Assembly: GCA_029339505.1 (NCBI GenBank)
Contig: JAQISU010000097.1
Location: forward strand, 2,491,001-2,555,000
Reading direction: 5' to 3'
Origin: Unio delphinus
Lineage: Eukaryota; Mollusca; Bivalvia; Unionida; Unionidae
Length of the DNA stretch: 64,000 bases
In this document: in pieces, positions 1-13,372 of the stretch
Layout of the letters: every line of letters starts with the position of its first letter
Position numbering within the stretch: the stretch's first letter is position 1
The notes under the pieces: model-generated
Told to the model about the DNA's origin: nothing
The model's input: only the letters and a program-made list of their open reading frames with translations
Databases searched by the model: none
Made by a program: the position numbers and the translations under genes

Positions 1-199
1 TGATTATGCATACATTAGGTCTCCTCTCCACTTGAAACAGGATTCATCCTATCCATTTTGTCAATTTCTTAAACATTACAAAATGTGCCAGGGACAAAAA
101 AATGTTCTACTCCGAGAAAGCTAAAATTAAACTCAAGAATGAGTTAATATATACATCTAACTACAGTTTGTACTCTGTTGCAGACGTAGTGTTCAGGGT

Positions 200-415
200 G
201 TTGATACAAGTTGTACCGTGCTGGAGAGGCAAGCCAAAAAAGCATGTGCCATTAACCCTCCTGAAGATGTCTCCCTCATCCCCTGTCCCTTATGCAAATG
301 AAACATTCCATGAAAGGATTGGCCTAATCAGTCAACTGCACAAACACAGAACAGAACCAGCCCCTCCAACCCTCAGACAAGTCGAGTGGTCCTCATCGAC
401 TCTATGGACCAACAA
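200..415 (+). pseudogene. LINE ORF C-terminal remnant (zinc-finger-like), low confidence
   Basis: A short coding-like stretch contains the pattern ETFHERIGLISQL followed by HKHRTEP. This resembles the C2H2-like finger at the end of some non-LTR retrotransposon ORF2 proteins. The expected cysteine pair lies just upstream in another frame, so the piece is frame-broken. It runs straight into the 44-bp tandem repeat. It could also be an unrelated spurious frame. Confidence 0.25.
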
Positions 416-417
416 CT

Positions 418-840
418 GTGTTGTAGATACAGTGTGGAGGGTGTTAATACAATTTGTACTTCATTGTAGATATACAGTGTTGAGGCTGTTGATACAATTT
501 GTACTTCATTGTAGATATAGTGTGGAGTGTGTTAATACAATTTGTACTTCATTGTAGATATAGTGTGGAGGGTGTTAATACAATTTGTACTTCATTGTAG
601 ATATACAGTGTTGAGGCTGTTGATACAATTTGTACTTTATTGTAGATATACAGTGTTGAGGCTGTTGATACAATTTGTAGAGATTTGTACATATACTGTG
701 TGGTGGGTGCTAATACAATTTGTACAGCTTTTTACCTATACAGTCTTGTGGGTGTAAATACAATTTGTACTGCATTGTAGATAAACAGTGTTGAGGTTGT
801 CTATACAATTTGTACTGCTTTGTACACATATTGTAATGTT
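418..840. repeat. Minisatellite, 43-45-bp unit, about 9 copies
   Basis: The core 'acaatttgtacttcattgta' recurs about every 44 bases with alternating 'gtgtggaggg' and 'gtgttgaggc' halves. A more diverged unit is visible at 160-225. The long open frames here are repeat read-through. Confidence 0.85.
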
Positions 841-1129
841 ATTCACTACTCAATATCATTCTTATGAACTCTTTTAGTATGTATACCGGTTTTAACTCTA
901 GCTCTAGTAAATTGAACATTGTTAACAAGCAGTTATTGGTATAGTCAAATTATTTAGACAGCCCCAGTATAAGCAAGCACATTTCTTACAGCACTTTATA
1001 ATGATGAAAAGAGCAATATAATCAATTCAAAAATCTTGTATTGTTCACCTAGCTTATCAAACTTAAAAGGCCATGATTTCATTAAGGTTTGTGCAATAAA
1101 ATCTTTAAAAACACAACCCTATATAAACC

Positions 1130-1470
1130 ATCTCACTTTATATCATATCAATTGAAGCTTCATTTCCTGTCAATTGAATGAAGCCTTTATATCATATCAG
1201 TTGAAGCTTATATCCTGTCAATTGATGCCTTTATATCACGTCGATTGATGCCTTTATATCATGTCAACTGAAGTCTTTATATCATGTCAACTGAAGCCTT
1301 TATATCATGTCAATTTATGTCATTTTATCATGTCAATTGATGCCTTTATAACATGTCAATAGAAGCCCTTATACGTCAATTGAAACTTTTATATCATGTC
1401 AATAGAAGCCCTTAAAAGTCAAATGAAGCCTTTATATCATGTCAATTGATAATTTTATATCATGTGAAAT
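1130..1470. repeat. Minisatellite, about 22-25-bp unit
   Basis: 'tttatatcatgtcaattga' followed by 'agcc' or 'tgcc' repeats imperfectly roughly a dozen times. No coding potential is seen. Confidence 0.8.
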
Positions 1471-1479
1471 GAGTTCCTC

Positions 1480-3690
1480 AAGTCACGTTATTAATAACCA
1501 TGCCCATAATCATATGTAACTGTACTCTCGATAATCTGTACCTATACGTTTTAGCAAATCATATCAATTACAGCAATCTCAAGTGCGACCGAAAGCTTAA
1601 AAGATGTAAGATCTCAAAATAAAATCTTGCCATCAACATACTCTTGCATGTGCAGAGTTTCTTCTTGTCATCAACACGAACAGCAGAAATCATCAAAATC
1701 TAATACACAGAACACGTAGAACACCCCCCCCCCCAAAAAAAAGTAGAACAGACCCCATGAATAATTTTCAATACATAACGAGACCAAGTTAAATACCAGA
1801 TAACAGCCAGAAGAAAATAACATCCCAGTTTGAAATAAAAATATTACAGTACTAGAAACTATCTTCTGAAGATAATGATTTCTTTATATAGTTATGAATC
1901 TGGAAAGGGATTAGAGTTTTCTGTACAGCTTAGTTGCAATACAAAGCATTACTGATACACATATGCACTATTAAAAAATAAAATTACACAGAACAAGGGA
2001 TAAAAAAAAGTTGAAATGGAGTCATGTCTTTTATGTATAAAAAAGTAATTTGTGTTCCTGACATATCTAACTCATTTGAGGACTTAACACTGTATCACAC
2101 AACACAGGACAATTTTCTCCAAGCTGATATGAAATGAGCAACTTTTTTAAATGATTTTTCACAATTTAAAAATATATTGTCCTTTCAAATTGACATGTAG
2201 CTAACAGACTCTACCTGAAAATGTTTCAATAAACAAGACAAGAAATTCTATAAAAAAAAATACCCCCTCCCATTTTTCTAATAACATATTTGGAAGATTC
2301 AATATATCAGGCAAAGGCAAAATAAAAGTTATTAATGAAATTATAAATAAATAAAGGTTTTCTTGCCGAATGGGTGTTAATTATGCAACTATTATTGAGA
2401 ATGTAAATATTCTGATAGTAAGCCTACTCCTAAAAATGGTCCAAAGAATTACAACAAACCATTTCTATTACAGTACTTCACTTTTTTTAACTTACAGGCG
2501 TGAACTTCAACAGTTATAAAAGATAACGAACTGCAATATTAATGAAAAACATGATGTCCAAGGAACTCCATTTTTTAAATCATTTTTGGCACCAGTCTTC
2601 GACCTTGTGTTTGCTTACAAGTGAATTCCTGAATATATTTTATGGATGGAATTAAAAACCATGCCTTATTGGAAGGATATTGCTAATTCAATCAATTTTA
2701 AGAAAGCATGTACATGGCAGAGATTTTGACAGTCTCTAAGGTTTGACCTGGAACTGAGTACCACAAGATAAAAGTTAATAAAGGGGCATAACCCTGGATA
2801 ATACTGTTTTAAACACAAGTTAATTGTCTACTTGTGCATTATTGCAGAAATAAATGACTGCAATAATATAGGAATATGGACTGATTTACCTCAAAATACG
2901 CATGACTTAACAATCCCCTCCCCTTTGTGGGGTGGGAATCACTTTGATAAAATATAAACAAATCACATACCTGTCAACTCACTAGCAATAGAAAAATTTC
3001 CATATTTCGGGGGCTGTTCCATGCCTATCGACTGATTTCATATTATCTCCCTATTTTTGCATAGAACTCCTGAATTTTTACATTTGTCATCATTAAATAA
3101 ATGTTAAGTTTAAAAATTATTCAAGTCAATTTATGAATGTTTCTAACCGTACCAACAATACTAAAATCAGAAAACAAACAATAAACAACAACAATAAAGT
3201 TGTCAGCATTTAGTTTCAATCCCAAGAATGATCACTGTGAATGCTGTAACATCTCCATTCCCACCAAAGAAACTTACACGAATGAACACCGGCATTACTG
3301 TGCCATATATATCTTATCTTGTTTCAGGCTCAGTGGACTTGACCACTGACTGCTTTTCCATACCCCTGGTGCAAGCCTTCTGTAATCAGTTTGATTTATT
3401 ATGCATAAACCATTCTTAACCTTTCAGACATTTAAACTTTAATCTCTGCATTAAAAGCTTTACTCTTTACCCAAACTGCACGCCATCCACCAAGACTGTC
3501 TACTGCAATGAATGAACAATCGAGTTATTATGTAGAAAACAGGTAACGGATAGATGGCTGGATACATAGATAATATTCAGAACATTATAAACTCTACCTT
3601 ATGGAGGCTGTAGAAAAATCAGAACTCTACATGACCTTGCTTTGTTATTAAATTGTCAAATTGTGACTATCAAAAGTGGAAGCCTGGTTG
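1480..3690. other. AT-rich non-coding stretch
   Basis: I see no exon, RNA gene or element boundary I can support. The small open frame at 3,228-3,419 has no family signature and no convincing splice borders. Confidence 0.5.
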
Positions 3691-3697
3691 ATATTAC

Positions 3698-3803
3698 CTG
3701 GATCTATTCTGGTGCTCCATGACACAACTAATGTGCACACTGTGGCATCATCATCCGTTGGCACGTAATTGTCGAGATCCCAAGAGCTAAAGAACCAATC
3801 ACT
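3698..3803 (-). CDS. Orphan internal exon of an unrecognised gene
   Basis: On the minus strand a 106-base open segment is bordered by 'tattgcag' (acceptor) and 'gtaatatc' (donor). It enters in phase 0 and leaves in phase 1. It encodes a 35-residue peptide beginning SDWFFSSWDLDNYVPTDDD and continuing ATVCTLVVSWSTRIDP. The composition (acidic, aromatic, one Cys) and codon use are unlike the AT-rich surroundings. I do not recognise the family. Neighbouring exons were not found; they may lie on either side or outside the window. An accidental open frame is possible, but both splice sites are good. Confidence 0.4.
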
Positions 3804-4043
3804 CTGCAATATACTCAAAAATCTTTATAATGGAAGCAGTCAGTTTCCATATTTACCGTTCTATCATGGATAACTTGAATGATTATTTGTGTGTGAAACA
3901 TTATATTTCTCAGTGACCTTGATCTTTGAATGACCTTTAGATCCCATGACAGATCCCATGACAGAATAAAGTGTGATATCAATCCGAAAAACAGTATATT
4001 TAATTTAATTTAATTATTTATATGTACAGGAACCTGATGACTA

Positions 4044-4147
<104 letters not shown>

Positions 4148-4149
4148 CT

Positions 4150-4715
4150 ATGTATGCGCATAAATGAGTACTGGCATAGAATATTTATGAGCATGTATGA
4201 ATACTGACATAGAAAACCTTTGAGCATGAATGAGTACTGAGAACCAGAAAATGTTTGAGCATGTATCAGCACTGGCATAGTATATGTATGAGCATGTATG
4301 AGTACTGGCAAAATATATGTGAGAGCATGTGTAAGTACTGGCATATAATATATTTGAATATGTATGAGTGCTGGCATAATGTATGTATAAGCATGTGTGA
4401 GTACTGGTATAGAATATGTATGAGCATGTCCGAGTACTGACAACCTTAAAATGTCTGAACATGTCTGAATACCGGCATAGAATATGGATGAGTATGAATG
4501 AGTACTGAAAACCAGAAAATGTATGAACATGTGTCAGTACTGGTATAGAATATCTATGAGCATGTATGAGTACTGACAACCAGAAAATGTCTGAGCATGT
4601 ATCAGTACTGGCATAGAATATGGATGAGCATGACTGAGTACTGACATACAATATGTATGAGCATGTTTGAGGACTGACATAGAATATGTATGAGCATGTA
4701 TGAGTAATGACATAT
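4150..4715. repeat. Minisatellite, 33-35-bp unit, about 17 copies
   Basis: The unit is built on 'gagcatgtatgagtactggc' plus 'atagaatatgtat' or 'aaccagaaaatgtct'. The period is near a multiple of three, so long repetitive frames appear on both strands. They are not genes. Confidence 0.85.
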
Positions 4716-4767
4716 ATATTAATTATAAGCATGTGTGAATATGTTTTTTTCAATGATCTTGCAACAG

Positions 4768-4885
4768 TTTGACCGTTCCGGTGGCCGTATTGTTCGAGGG
4801 ACCGCCTCAGATGTAGAATATTCGGAGCAGATCTTTGTTGACGAACGCGATAATACTTGCGAACAGATCCGCAGGGCTGACAAAG
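4768..4885 (+). CDS. Orphan exon, probable first seen exon of an unknown plus-strand gene
   Basis: A 118-base segment is preceded by 'cttgcaacag' and followed by 'gtgatt'. It is open in phase 0 and exits in phase 1. The peptide starts FDRSGGRIVRGTASDVEYSE and ends with FVDERDNTCEQIRRADK. It is GC-richer than its flanks and uses regular codons. The exit phase matches the entry phase of the exon at 16,161, so the two can be spliced in frame. No family is recognised. The minus strand is also open here, but its splice sites are weaker. Confidence 0.45.
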
Positions 4886-5515
4886 GTGATTATATGATTT
4901 GATTTCATTGCTGCATTTAAGACATAGGTTGAGCACTTGTACCATCACGATACGCGAGAAAAAGCTATTTAAGTAGTCATCATGACATGTTCTGCTGCAC
5001 AGTTCCTATTTTCCAAGACATACACCTTTACATCGATAACGGTCCAAAGCAATTGATTTTTCTATATACAAACAGCGTTACCTAATTGATCGAATTGTTT
5101 TCCACTCGCTACCGTTTGTATTCCAGTCACCGCTAGAACATATTTTCTTCCGCAAAGTGTGATACATGGATATGTAGATCAATATACAACGTGTACTTTC
5201 AATTTTCACTGAATTTAAAGTTAGCTATCTCAAATAAATAGATTCATTTGCTTTAGCAATATAAAGTTCTTTTTTTAAAGCTGAATATAAATTCTTCTAA
5301 CACTGCGTCAGCAGAAATAAGCTCAAATGACACATGACACAAAGTGTTGCACCAATTCTACTACTACAAGACTTTCTACGCTTGTGTTCAATAACTTAAC
5401 ATGTCTTGGAATTTGTGTAAATTTATTTAGTAGTGTTTGCATCATTAGTTTTACAAATAGCTTGTGGAACTTGTTTTCAGTACTTACGTTTACTCTCTTA
5501 TGCCTTGTTGTTTTT

Positions 5516-5522
<7 letters not shown>

Positions 5523-5579
<57 letters not shown>
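5523..5579. repeat. (AT)n microsatellite
   Basis: Pure AT dinucleotide tract. Confidence 0.97.
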
Positions 5580-5582
<3 letters not shown>

Positions 5583-6417
5583 GGAGTCTAGATGCCATCT
5601 TTATTTAAATACTAAAAAAATCTCTCACACTGATTTACCATTGGTGATCTTCTAGACTCAAGCTACTAAATTCACTCCATATGTCAAAATTGTCGTCATC
5701 ATCGTCATCGGTGCTGACGCCTTTCTGTTTACTTCTTGCGTATCCAAAAAAATATTTTTGTTTTTCTCAAAATGTTTACTAAGCTTAATTAGATGCTGTT
5801 CTAAGACAATTTCCAAGTTAATTAAATTATCAACATGATAAACATGTATTCGAGAATGCATATAAAATTTTTGGGCCTCTTTGATAATCTGTATTTTGTA
5901 TTAAAAAAAACAGCCTATAATCTTCATATGTAACTATTTTTCTTACACTCAAAGCACTTGGCAGAATAATAACACGATCAGATATCTGCATAAAATTATT
6001 TCAAAATAATATAGGCATTTATCTGTGGAATTTATCGCAAATATATATTATGGTAATTCCTTAAAATAAATGTGTGCAGTCCAAATCAATTACAGTGGTT
6101 GGAATATAACATGTGCACAAAAAAAGAAGAAAAAGAAATATTTATCATGTTTGATATCCAAACATACTAATTGAAAATACTAATAATTCAGAAACGAAAA
6201 GAATATGCACACTTTGGGGTGTTTAAAAGCTGTTCAGAATTTAAATAATTATCTACTTCCGAAATTTCTATGCTTCATGATAGATAATCAGTATATGTGC
6301 TACTTTTACTTATTTACTTATTTTCTTTATTTGTTTGTCTCAGCTTTATTCAGATAAAAATGTGAAACATTTACTTTTCTTTGTCAATCTCATGTGGTTT
6401 TTGCTTAAAATTTTGAC
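5580..6417. other. Non-coding AT-rich sequence
   Basis: No supported gene, RNA or repeat boundary. Confidence 0.5.
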
Positions 6418-7017
6418 ATGGTTCACATTTAAAAAATAGGAAGCCCAAAAGTTCGAAAAATATGTGAAAGCTAAATAATTAAATTAATGAACAAATTCCG
6501 AGAATTATCAGAAACTTGAATTGAGTCATCAACATAGGAATACAAATATGACTAATGCTTTTATTTTTTTTTTTAAGCCATTTGTTCCTGAAAATATTTG
6601 GGCGTTTTGTCCAATGTCCGAACAATTGCAAAATGTGTAAAAAAAAAAAATTTAACAAATAAAATTAAAATAAAAGATGGCTGTAATGATCTGTCAATCT
6701 AATTAGGTCAAAACAGCTAGCAAAATTCATTTGTGTACGTTTAATGGTTTTTATCCACTGTTTCTAAAACTCTTCTCGGCACAGACATACAGAATTACAA
6801 ATGTACGGACGTAAAATATGGGCAAGACCAAAACAAGATGCGCTCACTGACTGAAGTCGGAAAGTGAAGATCGGTCGACTTATTTATATAGATAAGTACA
6901 TGCTTCGATCACACTATCTTGCTATTTAGTTATTTAATACCTTGAATCAATTAAGATCGTAGAGTTTTGAACAGAAATGCTCTTTCTAAAGTTTAAGTCA
7001 AATTGTTAGCTTTCCAG
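6418..7017 (+). repeat. Dispersed duplication, copy 1 (about 600 bp)
   Basis: It matches 9,952-10,551 in the same order and orientation. Shared landmarks are 'aggaagcccaaaagttcgaa', 'aagatggctgtaatgatctg' and 'tagataagtacatgcttcga'. Copies differ by scattered substitutions and indels. No coding potential is seen. This is either an unclassified dispersed repeat or a local segmental duplication. Confidence 0.8.
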
Positions 7018-7354
7018 TCAAATCGGTTGATTATCAGCTTAATTTGTACCGGTTGTAACGAGTAAGCATTAGAGATACAAAAATATGCTATGCGTGCTAT
7101 TATGAAAGTATGCACGTAGCCTCAAGGAAACTATACAAATAATTTTCAGTAACTAATTAAATTTTCGACGAAAGCAAGCATCGCTGGGGATTTACAGATG
7201 AATCAGTACATCCTACCTTTCTAATTGTCTTAGTCATGATAATTTAAAAAGAAATAACTTTTATTTTCACTTTTCGTAAATGACATGTATACACGACTGT
7301 ACAGTTTCAATAGCAAAATCAGTTGCAAAGGGCTCCAACTACATTCTGCACTCT

Positions 7355-7522
<168 letters not shown>

Positions 7523-7819
7523 TTGGTGTAGCGCTCCACAAGAATTGAGAGAACGCAATAAAGATGTGAGGAACGCATGTTACTCAATTGCAAGGGGGTG
7601 AGGGGGACAATAGCGAACGCAAAAAAGAAAGGGAACGCCTTTCCTACAACACTACACCATATATAGATAGACGAAGAAGCGAATATGTGTATAACAAACA
7701 AGAAGTACACGTTCAAGTAAAGAACGACCAATATAGCAAATGAACGAAGAATCGAACAAGGGAGTAGATGCAAAATGAACAACACCTCTGAAAATATTCT
7801 TGCTGTCAGCATTGGGTTA

Positions 7820-8950
7820 GAAATTTAAATAATGAATGACGAATGACGAAACCTCTCATAACTCAACATATTCTTAAATTTAGGCTTTTGATCTCAGGAA
7901 CGTCTATCAAACGTTCTCTATTTATCTCACATTACTCATGTAAATTATCGTACTAATTATCAATTTGATTCGAGGATGAAATGCTGCGGATAGTGTGGTG
8001 GGTTGGTAACATGCAACACTATGAAAATGCGTAACTCTAACTCGTCCTCCACAATTTGGTATTCTTCCAATTTAAGTAAAGCCAGTTATCTTCCTTTGGC
8101 ATGTTCCAAGTTAATGTCCAAGATACTTTTTTAGCCTTACAGGTCGAGAGCCTATAAGTTGTTCTCTTACCAATATTTCGCACGTCGCCGCTCTTTCTAA
8201 TCTCAATTTATCATCTGTATGTGAGTTACCAATATGTACCAGAGTGAAAAGTGCTGTTCCGGATCCTGGAGACGGTTACATGATAATATTGAGTGAAATC
8301 TGGCATACACTTTTATTTTGAGATGTAACTTGTGATAAATGGCTTTAAAAAAAATATTTCATTATTTTTTTTTTGTTTTCTTTTTTTTTTTATATACTTT
8401 TGTCTTGTTAAAACAAAAGTTATTCATTTAAGTGTTCGAAGATTAAATATAGACATTGATAAATGAGTCCACAACCTGATTGAAAGTAAAATCTCCAATA
8501 CAATGGTGATCTCACAAACACGGATACGAAGTCATGTTCTGTTAACTTTTTTATTAGCCGGTGAAATTACAGCTTTCAAAATAAATGAAACTGAAACTAA
8601 CCTTTCCAACGCAATTCTCCCTGACACAAATGTCAATGCTATGTCTGATTGATTACTACAGATGAGTAGACCGGGGAATACCCCCAAAAATCCTACCAAA
8701 ACATGAATCACGGACAAGGGCCACTTAGGCGCCATTGTTGAACTTTCAATACAGAGGATACTCCGGTGAGTGAGTATCGGTGTCTTTATACAGACTTTAC
8801 GACCGAACAGGAGGACATGTCTGGGAAAGAGAAGACGTGTCACAACGCTAATAGCGATAATGAATCTGTTAGAACGCGTCACAAGAGACAAAGAAAAAGA
8901 GAAATAAAAAAGGATGCAGTAAATTGTCATATAGATATCCTTTGTATTCA
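7820..8950. other. Non-coding stretch with one undecided short frame
   Basis: Mostly AT-rich. Around 8,766-8,930 a less AT-rich patch holds a basic open frame (MSGKEKTCHNANSDNESVR and on). It runs into an ATT microsatellite and lacks family features. It was not called as a gene. Confidence 0.4.
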
Positions 8951-8956
8951 AATTGT

Positions 8957-8967
8957 CATTATTATTA

Positions 8968-9014
<47 letters not shown>
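8957..9014. repeat. (ATT)n microsatellite
   Basis: ATT trinucleotide tract directly in front of a SINE. Confidence 0.95.
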
Positions 9015-9235
9015 GTGGGAAATAGTTGGCTGAGTGGTCTAAAGCGCTCACCTATACCAACCACTGCCATCTTACCTCTGTCTAGGTGGATATGCGAAAA
9101 AGCTTGCTAGCAGCTTCCGGTGGGATGGCGGCTCTTCGAGGGTTTTCACGGTTCTTTCTCTACAAATTATACAGGCTGCCATGTATAGCATATTATTTGA
9201 TTTGATGTAAAATGACATTAAACCAACAACAACAA
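9015..9235 (+). mobile_element. tRNA-derived SINE
   Basis: A degenerate tRNA-like head with an A-box-like 'tggctgagtggtctaaag' is followed by 'tgccatcttacctctgtct', 'gaaaaagcttgctagcagct' and the tail 'gacattaaaccaacaacaac'. The same order occurs in the SINE copies at 11.8, 17.3 and 58.3 kb. Confidence 0.75.
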
Positions 9236-9951
9236 TATTATAATTATCTTTTTCTAACCGTGCATAAGTAGAGATAGGTCAAGGAAAGATTCATTCCATT
9301 ACATGGGTATACTATTTTTTAACACGTATTGTACAGGATGACTCGACATACGATTTAACGTATGTTACTCGTTATATGTGTACAACAAACAATACACAGT
9401 ATAAATTTAAGAACGGTACATTTATTTATATGTATGGTGTTCGAATCATAATAAACAAATACATAAAAAGACCATGTTGTTATAATAATGTATGGATTCA
9501 TGACAAAAATTAAAGAATGTAACTCGACTTAAATATATCCATATAGTCGAAGAGTTTAATTTGCCGCGTATGTCAAGAAGTAGTAGGAAAATGTATATTT
9601 TGGAATTTCCCTTTAAAACCTGTTTATTTTATTTTACATGGACCACTGCTTCTGACTCCACGACTTAACATATCACTGGTATAAGAATGTTTAAGTTTTC
9701 AACAACGCTACGTTCAGACGTGACCTAGCATTACGGTAATATAAAAATATACTTGTTCAACAAGTGTTTGAAGTATTAAATGATTGTCCTCATTTTTGCT
9801 CAGAAACTGTTATCCGAACAAATGCGTCCTGGAAAATAAACAGTTCGCTTTTTTCTTCTTCTCTCACCCGAGTTAAGGTTAGTTTAACATCTTTGTTGGT
9901 AAATGTAACCGGGCAACTGCATCGTTGTAGAAACAATCAGACATGGTTTTA

Positions 9952-10551
9952 CATTTTTTTTAAAGTAGGAAGCCCAAAAGTTCGAAAAATATGTGAAAAC
10001 TAAGTAATTAATTAATAAACAAATTCCTAGAATTGTCAGAAACTTTAATTAAGTCATCAACATAGGAATGAAATATAACGAATACTTTTCACTTCTTTTC
10101 ATGCAGTTTAAACAATTTCTTGCTTAAAATGTTTGGGGTTTTTAAATGTCCTATTCCAAACAGTTCTATGATGTGCAGAAACCTAAAACTAAAAGATGGC
10201 TGTAATGATCTGTCAACCTAATTAGGTCATTTGGGCATGCATACAAAACAGGTAGAAAATTTCATTTGTATACCTTTAATGGTTTTTATCTACTGTTTCT
10301 AAAACTCTTCTCGACACAGACATACAGAATTACAAAAGTACGGACGTGCATATGGACAAGAACAAATCAAAATGCCTTCACTGAAGGACGTTGGAAAGTG
10401 AAGATCGGTGGACTTATTTATATAGATAAGTACATGCTTCGATCACACTATCTTGCTATTGAGTTATTTAATACCTTGAATCAGTTAAGATCGTAGAGAT
10501 TTGAACAGAAATTCCCTTTTTAAAGTTTAAGTCAAAATGTAAGCTTTCCAT
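9952..10551 (+). repeat. Dispersed duplication, copy 2 (about 600 bp)
   Basis: Partner of 6,418-7,017, diverged by substitutions and indels. Confidence 0.8.
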
Positions 10552-10743
10552 AATTTGCAATCGAATGGAATATTAAACTATTCATTGTTTATATGGAAAT
10601 GGAAATAATATTTGGATACAAATACTTAATAGTTTATCCAATTTAATATCTTTGCATTCAATTGTTCATTAAGTAAATGAAGTTTGTTCTTTTTTATATC
10701 GTTAAAAATATTAATCAGATATAGTGATTAACTTAACTTAAGC

Positions 10744-10746
<3 letters not shown>

Positions 10747-10809
<63 letters not shown>
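10747..10809. repeat. (GA)n microsatellite
   Basis: Pure GA dinucleotide tract. Confidence 0.97.
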
Positions 10810-10812
<3 letters not shown>

Positions 10813-11261
10813 GATCACCGATAGAAAGAATTTGCGACCCACTTCATACAAAGACAACAAAGTTTGACAAGCTTATAAACAAGAATGTATGTATTAGTTT
10901 TCAGATTTTGGTCTTACAATCCAAATAAATGAGGCAAAAGTGAAATTACAAACTTAATTATTACTATTATTCTTATGATTGCAATGAATATCAAATAAGT
11001 TCCAAAGGTTGTAGCTCGCGCACAGCTTTGAATTAATAACGTCAGATTTACCCTTTTGTCTATCATGGTGGACTCGTCTAGTTTGTCGATGTAACCACCG
11101 CACGAGGACCCTCTAGTACGTCTTGTATTTTAGAAAATAAAATGCCATACATGTAGTGAAGTGATTACTACATAAACCATAGTGATACCGCCAAATGACT
11201 TAGCCGTTTCCTTTAACAAGTTTAAATTTCGTATATTCCACTAACATGTAACACGACAATC

Positions 11262-11292
<31 letters not shown>

Positions 11293-11787
11293 ACACAATG
11301 TTCGGCTTTCCCGTCAGATAGAAAATACAGCTGCATTAGGAAGAAAAATTCCCGGAGAGGCAGATTTTCAAGTATGAATATCTGGATTTTAAAAAAAAAA
11401 ATGTATTCATTTTTGTATTTTTAAAATAAGTTATAGTCAAAATTTTTATATTATTTAAAGGCGTTAATGTAGTTAAAGGCTTTGATATTAAGGCTTTGCT
11501 GTGGGCAGAGGGTGTGGGTGCGGTAACTTTGACAGTACCGATGGGCGGCAAAATCAAATCACACACACAGAGGAATCTTACCTTTTATTTATCAGAAATA
11601 ACACCTATATTTCGTGCAATTTGGATCAAGACATATTGTACCCGATATTCTTTGGTCATTATTTTGTTGTCGTTGTCGTTCTTGTCTCCATCGTTTATAA
11701 GTATCTTGCATTTGCCCTATTACATTTTATAGGGTTATTATCAACCTGCCTACCTTATTTAAAAGCGTTTCGTTGACGTACGAGATT

Positions 11788-12025
11788 GTAGTTGTTGTTG
11801 TTGTTATTGTAGGGTTTAACGCAATTTTTCAGCACGATATATGCTATACATAGCGGTCAGTATTAATGGTGGAGGAATAAGCCGGGAAAACCCCTAGAAA
11901 GATCCACCGACCCACGAGAAGCTACTGGCACGCTTTCTTACATCCCCGAATCTGAATCTGACTTTAACCCACGCCGACAGAAGTGAGATGGCAGTGATCA
12001 CTCATCCACTCGGGGCCCCAGATGT
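11788..12025 (-). mobile_element. tRNA-derived SINE, minus orientation
   Basis: Begins with 'gttgttgttgttattgtagg' (reverse of the CAA tail), passes through the conserved body, and ends at a reverse A-box-like region near 'gagatggcagtgatcactc'. Same family as at 9,015. Confidence 0.75.
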
Positions 12026-12228
12026 ACGAGATATTTATATAGGTAACGTTTGTGAAACCTATTTAGCAGAAAATTATCTTACTCTTAAAACTTAACACAA
12101 TTATGAGGGCAAACTTACGTTGCTCACTAAACGGTGCCGGCATAACAGCAGCTTTCAGACTGAGGTCCGTGGAATTATAAATACATTATATTGTTCGTTC
12201 CCGACTGAGTCACTTTCATAATATTTGC

Positions 12229-12365
12229 ATGTTCAGGTGTGTAATTCCGAATAATTGTGGCACACATCTCTGCTCTTACTTTGACTGTATGCTTTCAGGG
12301 CTGGATCGGTTGTTAGCGGTTGCGTGTCCGGCCGCCTACGTCCATCCCACCCCTACCCTCCCACA
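12229..12365 (+). pseudogene. Possible rhodopsin-type GPCR fragment
   Basis: The open frame contains LDRLLAVACPAAYVHP. This resembles the end of transmembrane helix 3 and intracellular loop 2 of class A GPCRs (DR-x-x-AV-x-x-P-x-x-Y). A 'gctttcag' lies directly upstream. The frame then runs into a CA repeat. No other receptor segment was found nearby, so it may be a fragment or chance. Confidence 0.2.
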
Positions 12366-12704
12366 CACACACACACATTTGGTCTCATCCGGTCTTTGCC
12401 TTAAGTTCGTTTTTCATTCTTCGTATGAAGGTGTCACGATATGTAGGTGTCAGTATTCGTTGGCCTTGAAATTATTTCGTTTGCTGAACACTTCTAAAAT
12501 CGCAATGTCTATCAAAGCTGAAAGAAAAGAAATGGGGAAGAAGTGTTTTAAAATAATATCCATTAGTACAAACAACAAATATCTAGTTTAGTAATTAGTT
12601 TGTGCAATACTAGTAATGTGGTCGTGTCACAAAATTCCATGAAACTACTCAAAAGTACAAATAGATTTTATAACTTACAAGTACGGTACCGACCGCGACC
12701 CCGA

Positions 12705-12866
12705 CAATAATTATATCAACGGTTCGGATGATGTACTTGATTTAGTGTTCGATGTTTATATTTCGTTGGTCCGTCAAATCAAGTACCCCGGTACAATGTA
12801 CAAGACGAAAACGTTCTGTACCTTCTTAACTGTAGATGCATCGGGTGTAATGATCTAAAAAAAACA
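12705..12866 (+). repeat. Short duplication with internal stem, copy 1
   Basis: Matches 13,072-13,230. Each copy holds 11-bp perfect inverted arms (GTACTTGATTT ... AAATCAAGTAC; here 12,733-12,786) and ends in 'gggtgtaatgatctaaaaaa'. Confidence 0.75.
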
Positions 12867-13071
12867 ATAAATTTCGAAATTAAAGTACAATGAATTAGTT
12901 TTTTGTTATTTTTCGTTATTGATTTAATGTATATTAATAAATGTCTTTGCTATATATGCATGGTTGTCAAGTCTAACTTAATAAAGACACCAAAATATCA
13001 TTTTGACATATTCGCTACTCAAGGACATTCGACGTTTATAAAAGATCACTTGCCTTTATTCAAAGCCCATT

Positions 13072-13230
13072 AACAATAAATATATCAACGGTTCGGGTGA
13101 TGTACTTGATTTAGTGTTCGATGTATATCTTCCGTTGTTTCGACAAATCAAGTACCCCGGTACAATGTACAAGACAATAACTTTCTGTACCTTCTCATCT
13201 GTAGGTGTATTGGGTGTAATGATCTAAAAA
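13072..13230 (+). repeat. Short duplication with internal stem, copy 2
   Basis: Partner of 12,705-12,866. The inverted arms at 13,102-13,112 and 13,145-13,155 are conserved while the loop differs. Confidence 0.75.
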
Positions 13231-13372
13231 AAGTGAATTATAACTATTTTAAATGTAATCGAATTCTAAAACGAATAAGACCCCTTACCGAATTAGTCGG
13301 TACTGAACGATTACATGATATATATATAACGTTTAGAAAACCATGGACACATTCCAATTTTAATCAAATGTG

